Assembly: GCF_009857915.1 (NCBI RefSeq) | Contig: NZ_WWCM01000001.1 | Coordinates: 62,001-126,000, forward strand | DNA length: 64,000 bases | Origin: Duganella qianjiadongensis | Lineage (GTDB): Bacteria > Pseudomonadota > Gammaproteobacteria > Burkholderiales > Burkholderiaceae_D | Direction: 5' to 3' | Part shown: piece by piece, positions 9,094 through 16,929 of the stretch | Layout: each line of letters begins with the position of its first letter | Position numbering within the stretch: the first letter of the stretch is position 1 | Program-made: the position numbers and the translations under genes | Notes under the pieces: generated by a model | The model's database searches: none | What the model was told of the DNA's origin: nothing | Seen by the model: the letters and a program-made list of their open reading frames with translations, nothing else

Positions 9094-9150
9094 GTTCCAT
9101 ATATGGATTAATGTTATCCATTTTAACGGCTTCTGGCACGAATATGGAAC
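9094..9150. promoter_or_regulatory. Candidate LysR operator between regulator and azoreductase
   Basis: GTTCCATAT at 9094-9102 and its exact inverse ATATGGAAC at 9142-9150 flank a 39-base gap. The first copy is part of a perfect 12-base palindrome TCCATATATGGA (9096-9107). Two spaced sites in a divergent LysR intergenic region fit the recognition-plus-activation site arrangement. Confidence 0.55.
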
Positions 9151-9208
9151 TGATAAAGTTATCCCATCGCAGCACTTAATTCAACCTACACCCCACACCG
9201 GAGGCTTT

Positions 9209-9808
9209 ATGAACATCCTGCAAATTAATTCCAGCGCCCGCAGCAGCGGTTCCGAATCCACCCGTCTGGCTGACGCTCTGGTCGCCAAAATCAGCGCCGG
9301 CTATCCGCAAGCGACGGTTCAGCGCCGTGATCTGGCCAGCGATCCTCATCCGGTGCTGGACGAAGCCGCACTGGGCGCCCTGTTCACCCCGGCCGACCAG
9401 CGCAGCGCCGAACAGGCCGCGCGCGTTGCCCTCGACGATGCCCTGATCGCACAGGTACAGGCAGCCGACGTGATCGTGATCGGCGCACCGACCTACAACT
9501 TCGGCATTACCACCCAGCTGAAAAGCTGGTTCGATGCCATCGCCCGCGCCGGCGTGACCTTCAAATATACGGCGACGGGGCCGGTCGGTCTGCTGAGCGG
9601 TAAAAAAGTGTATGTCGCGCTGTCGCGCGGCGGCCTGCACCGTGATGGCCCCACCGACACCCAGCTGGCACACATCAAGATGTTCCTTAACTTCGTGGGC
9701 CTGAGCGATGTACAGTATGTCTTCGCCGAAGGCATGGGCATGGGCCCGGAAGCCGTCGCCAAAGCACAGGCGCAGGCCGAAGCTGAAATCAACGCCATTC
9801 TGGTTTAA
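9209..9808 (+). CDS. azoR: FMN-dependent NADH-azoreductase / quinone reductase
   Basis: 199 residues, typical AzoR length. It has a flavodoxin-like fold: the FMN phosphate loop [10 protein letters not shown] (about 8-17) and the flavin-contacting [16 protein letters not shown] (about 95-110). The enzyme uses NADH to reduce quinones and azo bonds by two electrons in the cytoplasm. The start is at 9209, five bases after GGAGG; the frame extends further upstream without merit. The pirin gene follows after 18 bases, so the two form an operon next to the LysR regulator. Confidence 0.92.
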   Translation: MNILQINSSARSSGSESTRLADALVAKISAGYPQATVQRRDLASDPHPVLDEAALGALFTPADQRSAEQAARVALDDALIAQVQAADVIVIGAPTYNFGITTQLKSWFDAIARAGVTFKYTATGPVGLLSGKKVYVALSRGGLHRDGPTDTQLAHIKMFLNFVGLSDVQYVFAEGMGMGPEAVAKAQAQAEAEINAILV

Positions 9809-9826
9809 ACCGACAGGGAGCAGAAC

Positions 9827-10696
9827 ATGACGCAAGCAGTCACACAGGCACGCAGTGTCGAACGTATCATCACCGGCCAGGCCGTCATGGATGGCGCGGG
9901 CGTCAAGATCAACCGCATCCTGACCCAGACGCTGCAGCGCCGGCTTGATCCTTTCCTGATGCTCGATAACTTCGGCAGCGATCAGGCCAATGATTACATC
10001 GCCGGTTTCCCCAGCCACCCGCACCGCGGCTTTGAAACGGTGACCTATATGCTGGAGGGTCGCATGCGCCACAAGGACAGCGCCGGCAACGAAGGCCTGC
10101 TGACCAATGGCGGTGTGCAGTGGATGACCGCGGGCCGCGGTGTGATCCACTCCGAAATGCCGGAGCAGGAAGAAGGCCTGATGTCAGGCTTCCAGTTGTG
10201 GCTCAATCTGGCCGCCAAGGACAAGATGTGTCAGCCATGGTACCGCGACTTCAATGGCGAGCAGGTGCCGGCCTACACCACGCCCGATGGCGTGGCAGTG
10301 AAGGTCATCGCCGGCAGCAGCCATGGCGTGACGGGAGCCGTGCAGCGTCCGGTAACGGAGCCGCTGTATCTAGACATACACCTGCCCGCAGGCGCCAGCT
10401 TCGAGCAGGCCATCCCGCCCGGCCACAATGCCTTTGTCTTTACTTATCAGGGCACGGCGCAGGTGGGCGACAAGGAAGTCGCCACGGGACGCATGGCGAT
10501 ACTGGCCAACAGTCCTGAAGCCGATGGCTTGCGCGTGCAGGCTGCCGTAGCCACCCGCCTGATACTGGTGGCCGGCGCACCGCTGAACGAGCCGATAGCG
10601 CAGTATGGTCCGTTCGTCATGAACACCCAGGCCGAGCTGCATACGGCAGTGGAAGACTTCCGCGCCGGCCGCCTCGGTGAACACGCGCCACAGTAA
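9827..10696 (+). CDS. Pirin family protein
   Basis: 289 residues with the bicupin pirin architecture. The metal site in the N-terminal cupin is complete: His64 and His66 in SHPHRGFETVTY, His108 and Glu110 in GVIHSEMPEQ. Pirins bind iron and several have quercetinase or quinone-linked regulatory activity. Sitting directly behind an azoreductase, it probably belongs to a redox or phenolic-compound response (inference). Confidence 0.92.
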   Translation: MTQAVTQARSVERIITGQAVMDGAGVKINRILTQTLQRRLDPFLMLDNFGSDQANDYIAGFPSHPHRGFETVTYMLEGRMRHKDSAGNEGLLTNGGVQWMTAGRGVIHSEMPEQEEGLMSGFQLWLNLAAKDKMCQPWYRDFNGEQVPAYTTPDGVAVKVIAGSSHGVTGAVQRPVTEPLYLDIHLPAGASFEQAIPPGHNAFVFTYQGTAQVGDKEVATGRMAILANSPEADGLRVQAAVATRLILVAGAPLNEPIAQYGPFVMNTQAELHTAVEDFRAGRLGEHAPQ

Positions 10697-10788
10697 GGGC
10701 GAGGCAAGGCCGTAGTCAAACAGCAGCCAGGCTAGGGCAACTAAGGCCGGCGGCAGCGGGCTTAAGCATCTCAGGCTACAATGCCGCC

Positions 10789-11253
10789 ATGATGCCTACC
10801 CTGCTCCGCTGGCTGCGCCAGCTCAGTCACCTGCTCGGCTTTGAAACGGCCGAGTCCTTCCCTGCCGGCCATCTGTACGAACGCACGCGCTGGCAAGGCG
10901 CGTATTTCGATATCGCTTCCGACGTCAAGCCGGAACAGATAGAACAGCGGCTGTGCGACGCCATCAGCAATACGCCGCTAGTCTTCGGCTACATCACCAA
11001 TCCCACGCCGCGCATGCAGCGCACCCTGCTCGCCATACTCGAAGAGCGTATGCGCAATAACCGTGGCCGCGCCAGCGAGCTGGCAGCCCTGCTGGTGCAC
11101 GCTTACGATAGCCCGCACATCATGGAAGTGCTGCCCGGTCTGCGCGCCGCCGTAGCCGCTACCCGCCACGCCGAAATGCCGGAACGCGCCCTCAACCTGA
11201 TGGCATTTTTGAGCGACATGCAGTCGCCGTTCGATGTCATCGATCTGAACTAG
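10789..11253 (+). CDS. Conserved hypothetical protein
   Basis: 154 residues, no signal peptide or membrane helix, no motif I recognise. It is mixed helical, with AILEERMRNNRGRASELAALLVHAYDSPHIMEVLPGLR in the middle (quoted in part only as a helix-rich zone, about 82-120). Composition and codon use match the neighbours, which supports it as a real gene. It overlaps the last four bases of the converging acyltransferase gene. Confidence 0.6.
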   Translation: MMPTLLRWLRQLSHLLGFETAESFPAGHLYERTRWQGAYFDIASDVKPEQIEQRLCDAISNTPLVFGYITNPTPRMQRTLLAILEERMRNNRGRASELAALLVHAYDSPHIMEVLPGLRAAVAATRHAEMPERALNLMAFLSDMQSPFDVIDLN

Positions 11254-12419
11254 GCACCGCTGCGCTCCATCCCTGCCGCTAACGGTGCGACAGCCTGCAC
11301 TTCATGGCTAGGCACATAGCGGTCGCGCAGCGCCATGAACGGCCGCTCGACCAACTGGTATAGCAGGCAGCCGGCCAACACGCTGGCACCGGCCATCAGC
11401 AGCACGCTAGCCCAGTGATCAGGCTCCCAGCCTTGTGCCTGCAGCGGTACGCGCAGCAGCATGCACAGCGTTTTATGCACCAGATAGATCGCATACGACC
11501 ACAGCGCGATCGATGCTGCGCCGGGTATGCGCACCTTCTGCAGTAAGGCACCGGGGCTCAGGGCCGCCAGCAGCAACAGCGCATAGCTGAGCCCCAGCAA
11601 TGGGTAGCCATACACCGTCATGGCGTAGCCGTAATGGTTCTCGAGGAAATGCGACCACACCAGCGCCAGCGCCGCGCAACCGGCCAGCAGCATCCAGTTG
11701 CCATGCGCCGTCAGCCGTGCCCAGATAGCGGTGTGGTAGTTCTTCAGCAGCGCCAGCGCCACGCCTATCACCAGTTCGTCGAAGCGGCACAGGGAAGAAT
11801 AGTAAATCAGGGTGTAAAACGCGCGGCCGCCGTCCGGCGCAACGGCGACATGGTTCCTCCACAGGTAGCTGCGGATCAGCATACCGGCGATCAGCGCAGC
11901 TGCCACCGCCAGCCAGGCCAGCACCAGCGACTTGCGGCAGGCCGCGATCAGCATAGCCACTGCGGGCAACAGGAAATAGAACTGCTCTTCCACGCACAGC
12001 GACCACGCATGGGAGAACGCCGTTCCCGCCTGCAGCCCGATATTCTGGGTAAAGCTCAGGAACTGCCACAGCGGCGGCAGCACCAGCTCCATGCGGAAGT
12101 AAGGCCAGCAGGCGAACAGCGCCAGCACCACATAGAAATTGGGCAGGGTACGCAGCAGGCGGCGCGCATAAAAACGGGGCAGAGAAAACCGGCGAGTGCC
12201 TTGCTGGCCGCGCCGTATCGCGCCCAGTATCTGATTGCCGATCAGGTAGCCGCTCAAAGCGAAGAACAGATCTACCCCACTCCAGCCGATTTCGCCAAAC
12301 CAGCCCAGCGTAGGCGCGCCGCTGACAAACAGCATGTAGTGGTTGGCAAATACCAGCGCGATAGCCAGCGCGCGCAGCGTATCGAGTCCGGCGTTGCGCG
12401 CGGTAGTGGTAGTAGTCAT
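11250..12419 (-). CDS. Acyltransferase 3 family membrane protein (OafA-like)
   Basis: About 389 residues from ATG 12419 (MTTTTTARNAGLDTLRALA). It has around ten hydrophobic helices and the Acyl_transf_3 landmarks: an N-terminal LDTLRALAIALVFANHY with the essential histidine region, SGVDLFFALSGYLIG, and WSLCVEEQFYFLLP. Such proteins O-acylate surface sugars, exopolysaccharide or lipids from the inner membrane. The frame runs 18 codons further upstream to 12473, but the family normally begins near LDTLRA. No polysaccharide genes flank it. Confidence 0.85.
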   Translation of the reverse strand: MTTTTTARNAGLDTLRALAIALVFANHYMLFVSGAPTLGWFGEIGWSGVDLFFALSGYLIGNQILGAIRRGQQGTRRFSLPRFYARRLLRTLPNFYVVLALFACWPYFRMELVLPPLWQFLSFTQNIGLQAGTAFSHAWSLCVEEQFYFLLPAVAMLIAACRKSLVLAWLAVAAALIAGMLIRSYLWRNHVAVAPDGGRAFYTLIYYSSLCRFDELVIGVALALLKNYHTAIWARLTAHGNWMLLAGCAALALVWSHFLENHYGYAMTVYGYPLLGLSYALLLLAALSPGALLQKVRIPGAASIALWSYAIYLVHKTLCMLLRVPLQAQGWEPDHWASVLLMAGASVLAGCLLYQLVERPFMALRDRYVPSHEVQAVAPLAAGMERSGA

Positions 12420-12511
12420 GCGCGGATCATAGCAAAAGGCCAAGCACAGGCATAGATACAGCGCTGCCGCCATGGTATAAAGCCGGTATCTGCCACCCTA
12501 GCCCAGCGCCC

Positions 12512-13471
12512 ATGAACGCCCGCGACCACCTGCAATTTGTCTCCCACCAGTACAGCGGCCAGTTGCCGGGACCACGCCTGATCGTTACCGGCGCCGTGCA
12601 TGGCAACGAAACCTGCGGCACCAGGGCGATCCGGCGCGTGCTGGCCATGCTAGACGATGGCAGCCTGCTGATCCGGCGCGGCAGCCTGACGCTGGTGCCG
12701 GTCACCAATCCGCTGGCCTATGCCAAAGGCGAGCGCGCGGGCGAACGCAATCTGAACCGCAATCTGTTTCCGCAGGATGCGCCGCAGGACTTCGAGGACC
12801 GCATCGCCAACTGGCTCTGCCCGCTGCTGGCGCGCCACGATGTGCTGCTCGACCTGCACTCGTTCAATGCCCACAGCGAGCCCTTCGTCATGGTGGGGCC
12901 GCGCGACAACGACGGCCCGCTGGAACCGTTCCGTCATCAGCTGCAGGAGCGCGCCATGGCGCGCCGGCTCGGTGTGCGCCGCTTCGTCGATGGCTGGCTG
13001 CGTACCTACGGCGCCGGTGTGCAGCGCCGCCTGCGCCAGCAAAGCGAACTGCAGACCGTGCTGCGGTATGGCATGGGCACCACCGAATACATGCGCAGCG
13101 TAGGCGGCTATGCGCTCACGCTCGAATGCGGCCAGCACGATGATCCGCAAGCACCCGAAGTAGGCTACCGCGCCATCATGAATACCCTGGCCTTCCTGGG
13201 ACTGATCGACGCGCCCTCGCCCGAGCCTATCGCTGATCAGGCAATGGAAGCGCTCAGCATGGCGACGGTGGTGGACAAACAGCACGCCGACGATGCGTTC
13301 AGCCGGCCGTGGGCCAGTTTCGATCCTGTGCGCGCCGGTGAGCAGATCGGCGTACGGGCCGATGGTACGGTGGAACTGGCCGCCTTCGATGGCCGCATCC
13401 TGTTCCCTGATGCGGCCGCTGGCGCCCATTGCGAATGGTATTACCTGTGCCGCAGCAATCCGGATTTCTGA
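12512..13471 (+). CDS. AspA/AstE-family zinc deacylase
   Basis: 319 residues, M14-like carboxypeptidase fold of the succinylglutamate desuccinylase/aspartoacylase family. Zinc ligands: His30 and Glu33 in GAVHGNETCG, and His116 in LLDLHSFNAH. The substrate-binding RNLNRNLFP follows at about 79-87, and a catalytic-type Glu lies in YALTLECGQHDD. It would remove an acyl group from an amino acid, releasing a free amine. None of the arginine succinyltransferase pathway genes are nearby, so astE is not assigned. Confidence 0.82.
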   Translation: MNARDHLQFVSHQYSGQLPGPRLIVTGAVHGNETCGTRAIRRVLAMLDDGSLLIRRGSLTLVPVTNPLAYAKGERAGERNLNRNLFPQDAPQDFEDRIANWLCPLLARHDVLLDLHSFNAHSEPFVMVGPRDNDGPLEPFRHQLQERAMARRLGVRRFVDGWLRTYGAGVQRRLRQQSELQTVLRYGMGTTEYMRSVGGYALTLECGQHDDPQAPEVGYRAIMNTLAFLGLIDAPSPEPIADQAMEALSMATVVDKQHADDAFSRPWASFDPVRAGEQIGVRADGTVELAAFDGRILFPDAAAGAHCEWYYLCRSNPDF

Positions 13472-13481
13472 ACCTGCCGGA

Positions 13482-13799
13482 TCAGGCAGTCGTCAGTTTC
13501 AGGCCGACGATGCCGCCGATAATCATGGCGATGCAGCCCAGCCGCAGAGCGCTGGCCGGTTCGTTCAGGGCGACGATGCCGAAAATGACCGTGCCTACCG
13601 TGCCGATGCCGGTCCAGATGGCGTAGGCCGTACCCAGCGGCAGACCACGCAAGGCCAGACCCAGCAAGCCCACGCTGCCGGCCATGGCGGCTAGCGTCAG
13701 CGCTGTGGCCAGCGGACGGCTAAAGCCTTCGGTATATTTGAGTCCTACTGCCCACACCACTTCGAGCAAGCCGGCCAGTATCAGTGCTATCCAAGTCAT
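13482..13799 (-). CDS. sugE: SugE/Gdx-type small multidrug resistance exporter
   Basis: 105 residues with four hydrophobic helices. The helix-1 motif WIALILAGLLEVVWAVGLK carries the essential Glu, followed by a Lys as in Gdx. LPLGTAYAIWTGIGTVGTVI is the SMR signature. Residue pattern favours the guanidinium/H+ exporter subgroup over EmrE, though this is by resemblance. The frame extends 40 codons upstream, but ATG 13799 has GGAG 8 bases before it and matches family length. I saw no guanidine riboswitch in the leader. Confidence 0.9.
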   Translation of the reverse strand: MTWIALILAGLLEVVWAVGLKYTEGFSRPLATALTLAAMAGSVGLLGLALRGLPLGTAYAIWTGIGTVGTVIFGIVALNEPASALRLGCIAMIIGGIVGLKLTTA

Positions 13800-13913
13800 A
13801 AACTTCTCCAATGTTGCACGAACTATAGCACTGACGAAAAAACAACGCTGAACACTACCTCGGCTGAGCGCCAGCAGACATAATCGAATATCAATATTAA
13901 CCAAGGAGACTTT

Positions 13914-14273
13914 ATGCATTTAGTAGCCCAGATAGTGACCGCACTGGTCGCCCTGATCCACGTCTACATCGTACTGCTGGAAACCGTACTGTTCGGCACA
14001 CGCGGGCGGCGCGTGTTCGGCCTGAGCAAAGAACAGGCCGAGGTGCTGCGCCCGGCCATGTCGAATCAGGGCTGCTACAACGGTTTTCTGGTTGCCGCGC
14101 TGTGCGTGGGCTGGCTGCATCCCGATGCTGGCACGGGCGCAGCGTTCACCATCTTCGGCCTGTGCTGTGTGGCCGTTGCCGGTATCTGGGGCACGCTGAC
14201 GGTCAAGCGCTCCATCCTGTTCATCCAGACCGTACCGGCGGTGCTAGCGCTGGCCTTGCGCGCGCTCGCCTGA
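13914..14273 (+). CDS. DUF1304 membrane protein
   Basis: 119 residues with four predicted helices. It starts MHLVAQIVTALVALIHVYIVLLE and contains the central SNQGCYNGFLVAALCVGW, both typical of the DUF1304 family of small inner-membrane proteins of unknown function. AGGAG lies 7 bases before the ATG. Its last 30 bases overlap the 3' end of the converging gene. Confidence 0.88.
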   Translation: MHLVAQIVTALVALIHVYIVLLETVLFGTRGRRVFGLSKEQAEVLRPAMSNQGCYNGFLVAALCVGWLHPDAGTGAAFTIFGLCCVAVAGIWGTLTVKRSILFIQTVPAVLALALRALA

Positions 14274-15266
14274 GACCGTACTGGCGGGCCGGCCGCCTGT
14301 GCCGCGCAAGGCCAGCAGCCAGCCCACCCCGTCAAACCAGAACGGCGCGCCCAGCGACGCAGCAAACGCTGTCAATAGCCAGCCCAGCAGGGTCAGCAGC
14401 ACGGCAAGCAGTGCTGCTGCTGTGCTCTTTTCTGCCAGTCCGCTCAACCGTGCGGCAGGCCAGCCTATGGGCAGGCTATCGAGCTGGCTAGCCGCCGCAC
14501 CCAGCACCGCCGACGACGGTGGCAGCACGTCGGCCGGCGGATTCTGCTGCCCGGCCTGCGCTGCCATCTGGCTCGCCAGCTGGGCCGACAACTGGCTGGC
14601 CAGTTCGGCACTTTGCTGTGCCGTGTTTGCGTCGTTCCACAGGCGCTGGCTCAGGGCAAAAGTGTCAATATTCAGCGCCGCAGCAAACGCCAGCGCGATC
14701 CCGAACAGCACGCTCTGCGAGCGCCGCTTGTACCAGCCCGTGGTGCGCGCCATCACCGTGTCATACCAGTTGCGCAGCGCCTGCTCCAGCGCCGCCAGAT
14801 CGTCGGCCTCGCCCAGCAGCGCCAGCAGGGTGCGCTGCAAAGCCGGATTGTTCAGCTGCGCCAGTAAGGCCCGTGCACTGGTCTGGGCGCCCAGCCGCTG
14901 CTGCAGCGTATCCATGGTGGCGCGGGCAAAAATCGCCGAAGAGATATACGACGGCATGCATCCTGCCTGCGCCTGCCCCGTAATCAGCGGATGGCGCATC
15001 ACCGCCGCCGCCAGCGAGCCACTGCCCAGTGCCGCCAGATCAAAACCGCCTTCGCGCCGCAATAGCCGCTGCAGTGATGGTAGGATGCCACGCAACAGCG
15101 CCAGACCGGCCGGTTCGTACAGCAACGTCAGCACACCATCGAGCAGCATTTTGGCGCGACTCTGGAACAGCGAGGCGATGGCTTCACGGCTGGCACTGCA
15201 CAGCAGGCTCAGGGCCAGATAGGTGGCGGAAAGCCCGAGTGCCACATCGAGATAGTGGTTGTTCAT
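14244..15266 (-). CDS. Hypothetical multi-helix membrane protein
   Basis: About 340 residues. One hydrophobic helix near the N-terminus, a soluble helical segment of some 140 residues, a second helix (about 192-212), an Ala/Gln/Ser-rich stretch (about 220-260), then one or two helices near the C-terminus. No catalytic motif is recognised. The start is ATG 15266 (MNNHYLDV) or the ATG three codons upstream at 15275. The 30-base tail-to-tail overlap with the DUF1304 gene suggests antisense transcript pairing. Confidence 0.65.
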   Translation of the reverse strand: MNNHYLDVALGLSATYLALSLLCSASREAIASLFQSRAKMLLDGVLTLLYEPAGLALLRGILPSLQRLLRREGGFDLAALGSGSLAAAVMRHPLITGQAQAGCMPSYISSAIFARATMDTLQQRLGAQTSARALLAQLNNPALQRTLLALLGEADDLAALEQALRNWYDTVMARTTGWYKRRSQSVLFGIALAFAAALNIDTFALSQRLWNDANTAQQSAELASQLSAQLASQMAAQAGQQNPPADVLPPSSAVLGAAASQLDSLPIGWPAARLSGLAEKSTAAALLAVLLTLLGWLLTAFAASLGAPFWFDGVGWLLALRGTGGRPASTVSGERAQGQR

Positions 15267-15349
15267 GGCGTACATTATTTTTTGATCAAGATGAACATAA
15301 AATAAACCATTTCAACGCACACAGCAGAAATTTTTTACATATCGTAGAA

Positions 15350-15369
15350 TTCCGATATTGAAATCGGAA
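15350..15369. promoter_or_regulatory. Candidate ArsR-type operator
   Basis: A perfect 7-bp inverted repeat TTCCGAT-N6-ATCGGAA lies about 45 bases before the start of the ArsR-family gene, as expected for an autorepression site that would also control the downstream Old Yellow Enzyme. Confidence 0.5.
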
Positions 15370-15412
15370 AAATGCGATGCATATAGGACCCAGCATAGCC
15401 CGAGGTAAGAAG

Positions 15413-15703
15413 ATGGACATAGACGCTATCCACAAAGCCCTTGCCAACCCGATGCGGCGCCAGATACTGGCGTGGCTGAAGGAGCCCGAGGTGTATTTCG
15501 CAGCACAGCAGCATCCACTGAGTCTGGGCGTGTGTGCCGGTCTGATCGACCAGCAGACCGGTTTATCGCAGTCCACCGTGTCGGCGCATCTGGCCATCCT
15601 GCTGAAGGCGGGCCTGATCACCAACCAGAAGGTGGGTCAGTGGAATTACTTTAAACGCAATGAAGCAACCATCGCGGCCTTCATCGCTCAAATGACATTA
15701 TAG
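15413..15703 (+). CDS. ArsR-family helix-turn-helix repressor
   Basis: 96 residues, single winged-helix domain: MDIDAIHKALANPMRRQILAWL, then LSQSTVSAHLAILLKAGLI as recognition region. Start 15413 is backed by GAGGTAAGAAG upstream; the frame extends 12 codons earlier without a site. The metal-binding CxC motif of ArsR/SmtB is absent, so it more likely senses an organic or redox signal, as seen for regulators paired with ene-reductases. The next gene starts 9 bases after its stop, forming an operon. Confidence 0.88.
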   Translation: MDIDAIHKALANPMRRQILAWLKEPEVYFAAQQHPLSLGVCAGLIDQQTGLSQSTVSAHLAILLKAGLITNQKVGQWNYFKRNEATIAAFIAQMTL

Positions 15704-15712
15704 GAACCCTAC

Positions 15713-16768
15713 ATGGCTACTCTGTTCGACCCCATTACTATCGGCGACCTGACGCTGAAAAACCGTATCGTCATGGCCCCGCTGACGCGTGCCCGTGCTA
15801 TCGGCGGCGGCCGCGTGCCGAATGCCCTGATGGCTGAATATTATGCCCAGCGCGCCAGCGCCGGCCTGATTCTGAGCGAAGCCACCGCCGTCACGCCACA
15901 GGGCGTGGGCTATGAAAATACGCCGGGCCTGTGGTCGGATGAACAGGTAGAAGGCTGGAAGCTGGTCACGGCGGCCGTGCACGCTGCTGGCGGCCGCATC
16001 TTTGCCCAGCTGTGGCACGTGGGCCGGATTTCCGACCCCAGCTTCTTCGCCGGCGAGCCACCGGTAGCGCCTAGCGCGATCGCTGCGCAGGGCCACGTCA
16101 GCCTGCTGCGGCCGGAACGCCCCTACCCTGTGCCGCGCGCACTGGAAACGGCCGAACTGGCCGGCATCGTAGCCGCCTACAAGCTGGGGGCGGAAAACGC
16201 CAAAAAAGCAGGCTTTGACGGCGTGGAAATCCACGGCGCCAACGGCTACCTGCTCGACCAGTTCCTGCAGGATAAGACCAACCAGCGTAGCGACAACTAC
16301 GGCGGCTCGATCGAAAACCGTGCCCGCTTGATGCTCGAAGTCACCGATGCCTGCATCGAAGTCTGGGGCGCCAGCCGCGTCGGCATGCACCTTGCACCGC
16401 GCCGCGATGCGCACGATATGGGCGACAGCAATCCCGCCGCCACCTTCGGCTACGTGGCGCAGGAGCTGGGCAAACGTAAGATTGCCTTCATCTGCGCCCG
16501 CGAAGCAGTGGGCCCGGACAGTCTGGGCCCCTTGCTGAAGGAAGCTTTCGGCGGCGTCTACATCGCCAACGAAAAACTGGATAAGGCGGGCGCACAGGCT
16601 TTGCTGGATGCGGGCAAGGCCGATGCAGTGGCATTCGGCAAGGACTACATCGCCAATCCCGATCTGGTCAGCCGTCTGCAAAAGGATGCCAGCCTCAACC
16701 CTTGGCAGCCTGCCACTTTCTACGGCGCCACGGCGGAAGGCTATACCGACTATCCGGCACTGGCCTGA
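15713..16768 (+). CDS. Old Yellow Enzyme family ene-reductase
   Basis: 351 residues, an FMN TIM barrel. It starts LFDPITIGDLTLKNRIVMAPLTRARA. The substrate-binding pair His174/Asn177 is in VEIHGANGYLLDQF, followed by NQRSDNYGGS carrying the proton-donor Tyr. WHVGR (101-105) is also typical. The class is NemA/xenobiotic reductase, reducing activated alkenes, nitro compounds and N-ethylmaleimide with NADPH. Co-transcribed with the ArsR regulator and closed by a strong terminator. Confidence 0.93.
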   Translation: MATLFDPITIGDLTLKNRIVMAPLTRARAIGGGRVPNALMAEYYAQRASAGLILSEATAVTPQGVGYENTPGLWSDEQVEGWKLVTAAVHAAGGRIFAQLWHVGRISDPSFFAGEPPVAPSAIAAQGHVSLLRPERPYPVPRALETAELAGIVAAYKLGAENAKKAGFDGVEIHGANGYLLDQFLQDKTNQRSDNYGGSIENRARLMLEVTDACIEVWGASRVGMHLAPRRDAHDMGDSNPAATFGYVAQELGKRKIAFICAREAVGPDSLGPLLKEAFGGVYIANEKLDKAGAQALLDAGKADAVAFGKDYIANPDLVSRLQKDASLNPWQPATFYGATAEGYTDYPALA

Positions 16769-16770
16769 TA

Positions 16771-16796
16771 CGGCCGCTTAATCCGGCCGCTTAATC
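16771..16796. repeat. 13-base tandem direct repeat
   Basis: CGGCCGCTTAATC occurs twice in direct succession just after the ene-reductase stop codon. No function is apparent; it looks like a short replication-slippage duplication. Confidence 0.7.
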
Positions 16797-16826
16797 CGGC
16801 GCACGGCTCTGAGCATGCGCACTAAT

Positions 16827-16860
16827 AAAATGGGCCCGGTCTGCACCGAGCCCATTTTTA
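16827..16860 (+). terminator. Bidirectional rho-independent terminator
   Basis: The stem AAAATGGGC...CGGT / ACCG...GCCCATTTT closes on a 4-base loop with one mismatch. T-rich flanks on both strands fit it ending the ene-reductase operon and the converging hydrolase transcript. Confidence 0.8.
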
Positions 16861-16929
16861 TTGCTGCGCAGAGTAGATCACTGCGTGGCGTAAGCGGCAT
16901 CTGCTTGCCGGCGTTACGCTGGTCGTTGC

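Noticed and set aside
9134..9139. TGGCAC as a possible sigma-54 -24 element before the azoreductase gene
   Set aside because: No TTGC or GC at the -12 position. The TGGCAC at 59108-59113 before dadA fails the same test.
13800..13913. Possible guanidine riboswitch upstream of the SugE/Gdx gene
   Set aside because: Expected from family knowledge, but I found neither paired ACGR-loop hairpins (mini-ykkC) nor ykkC-like conserved blocks in this short leader.
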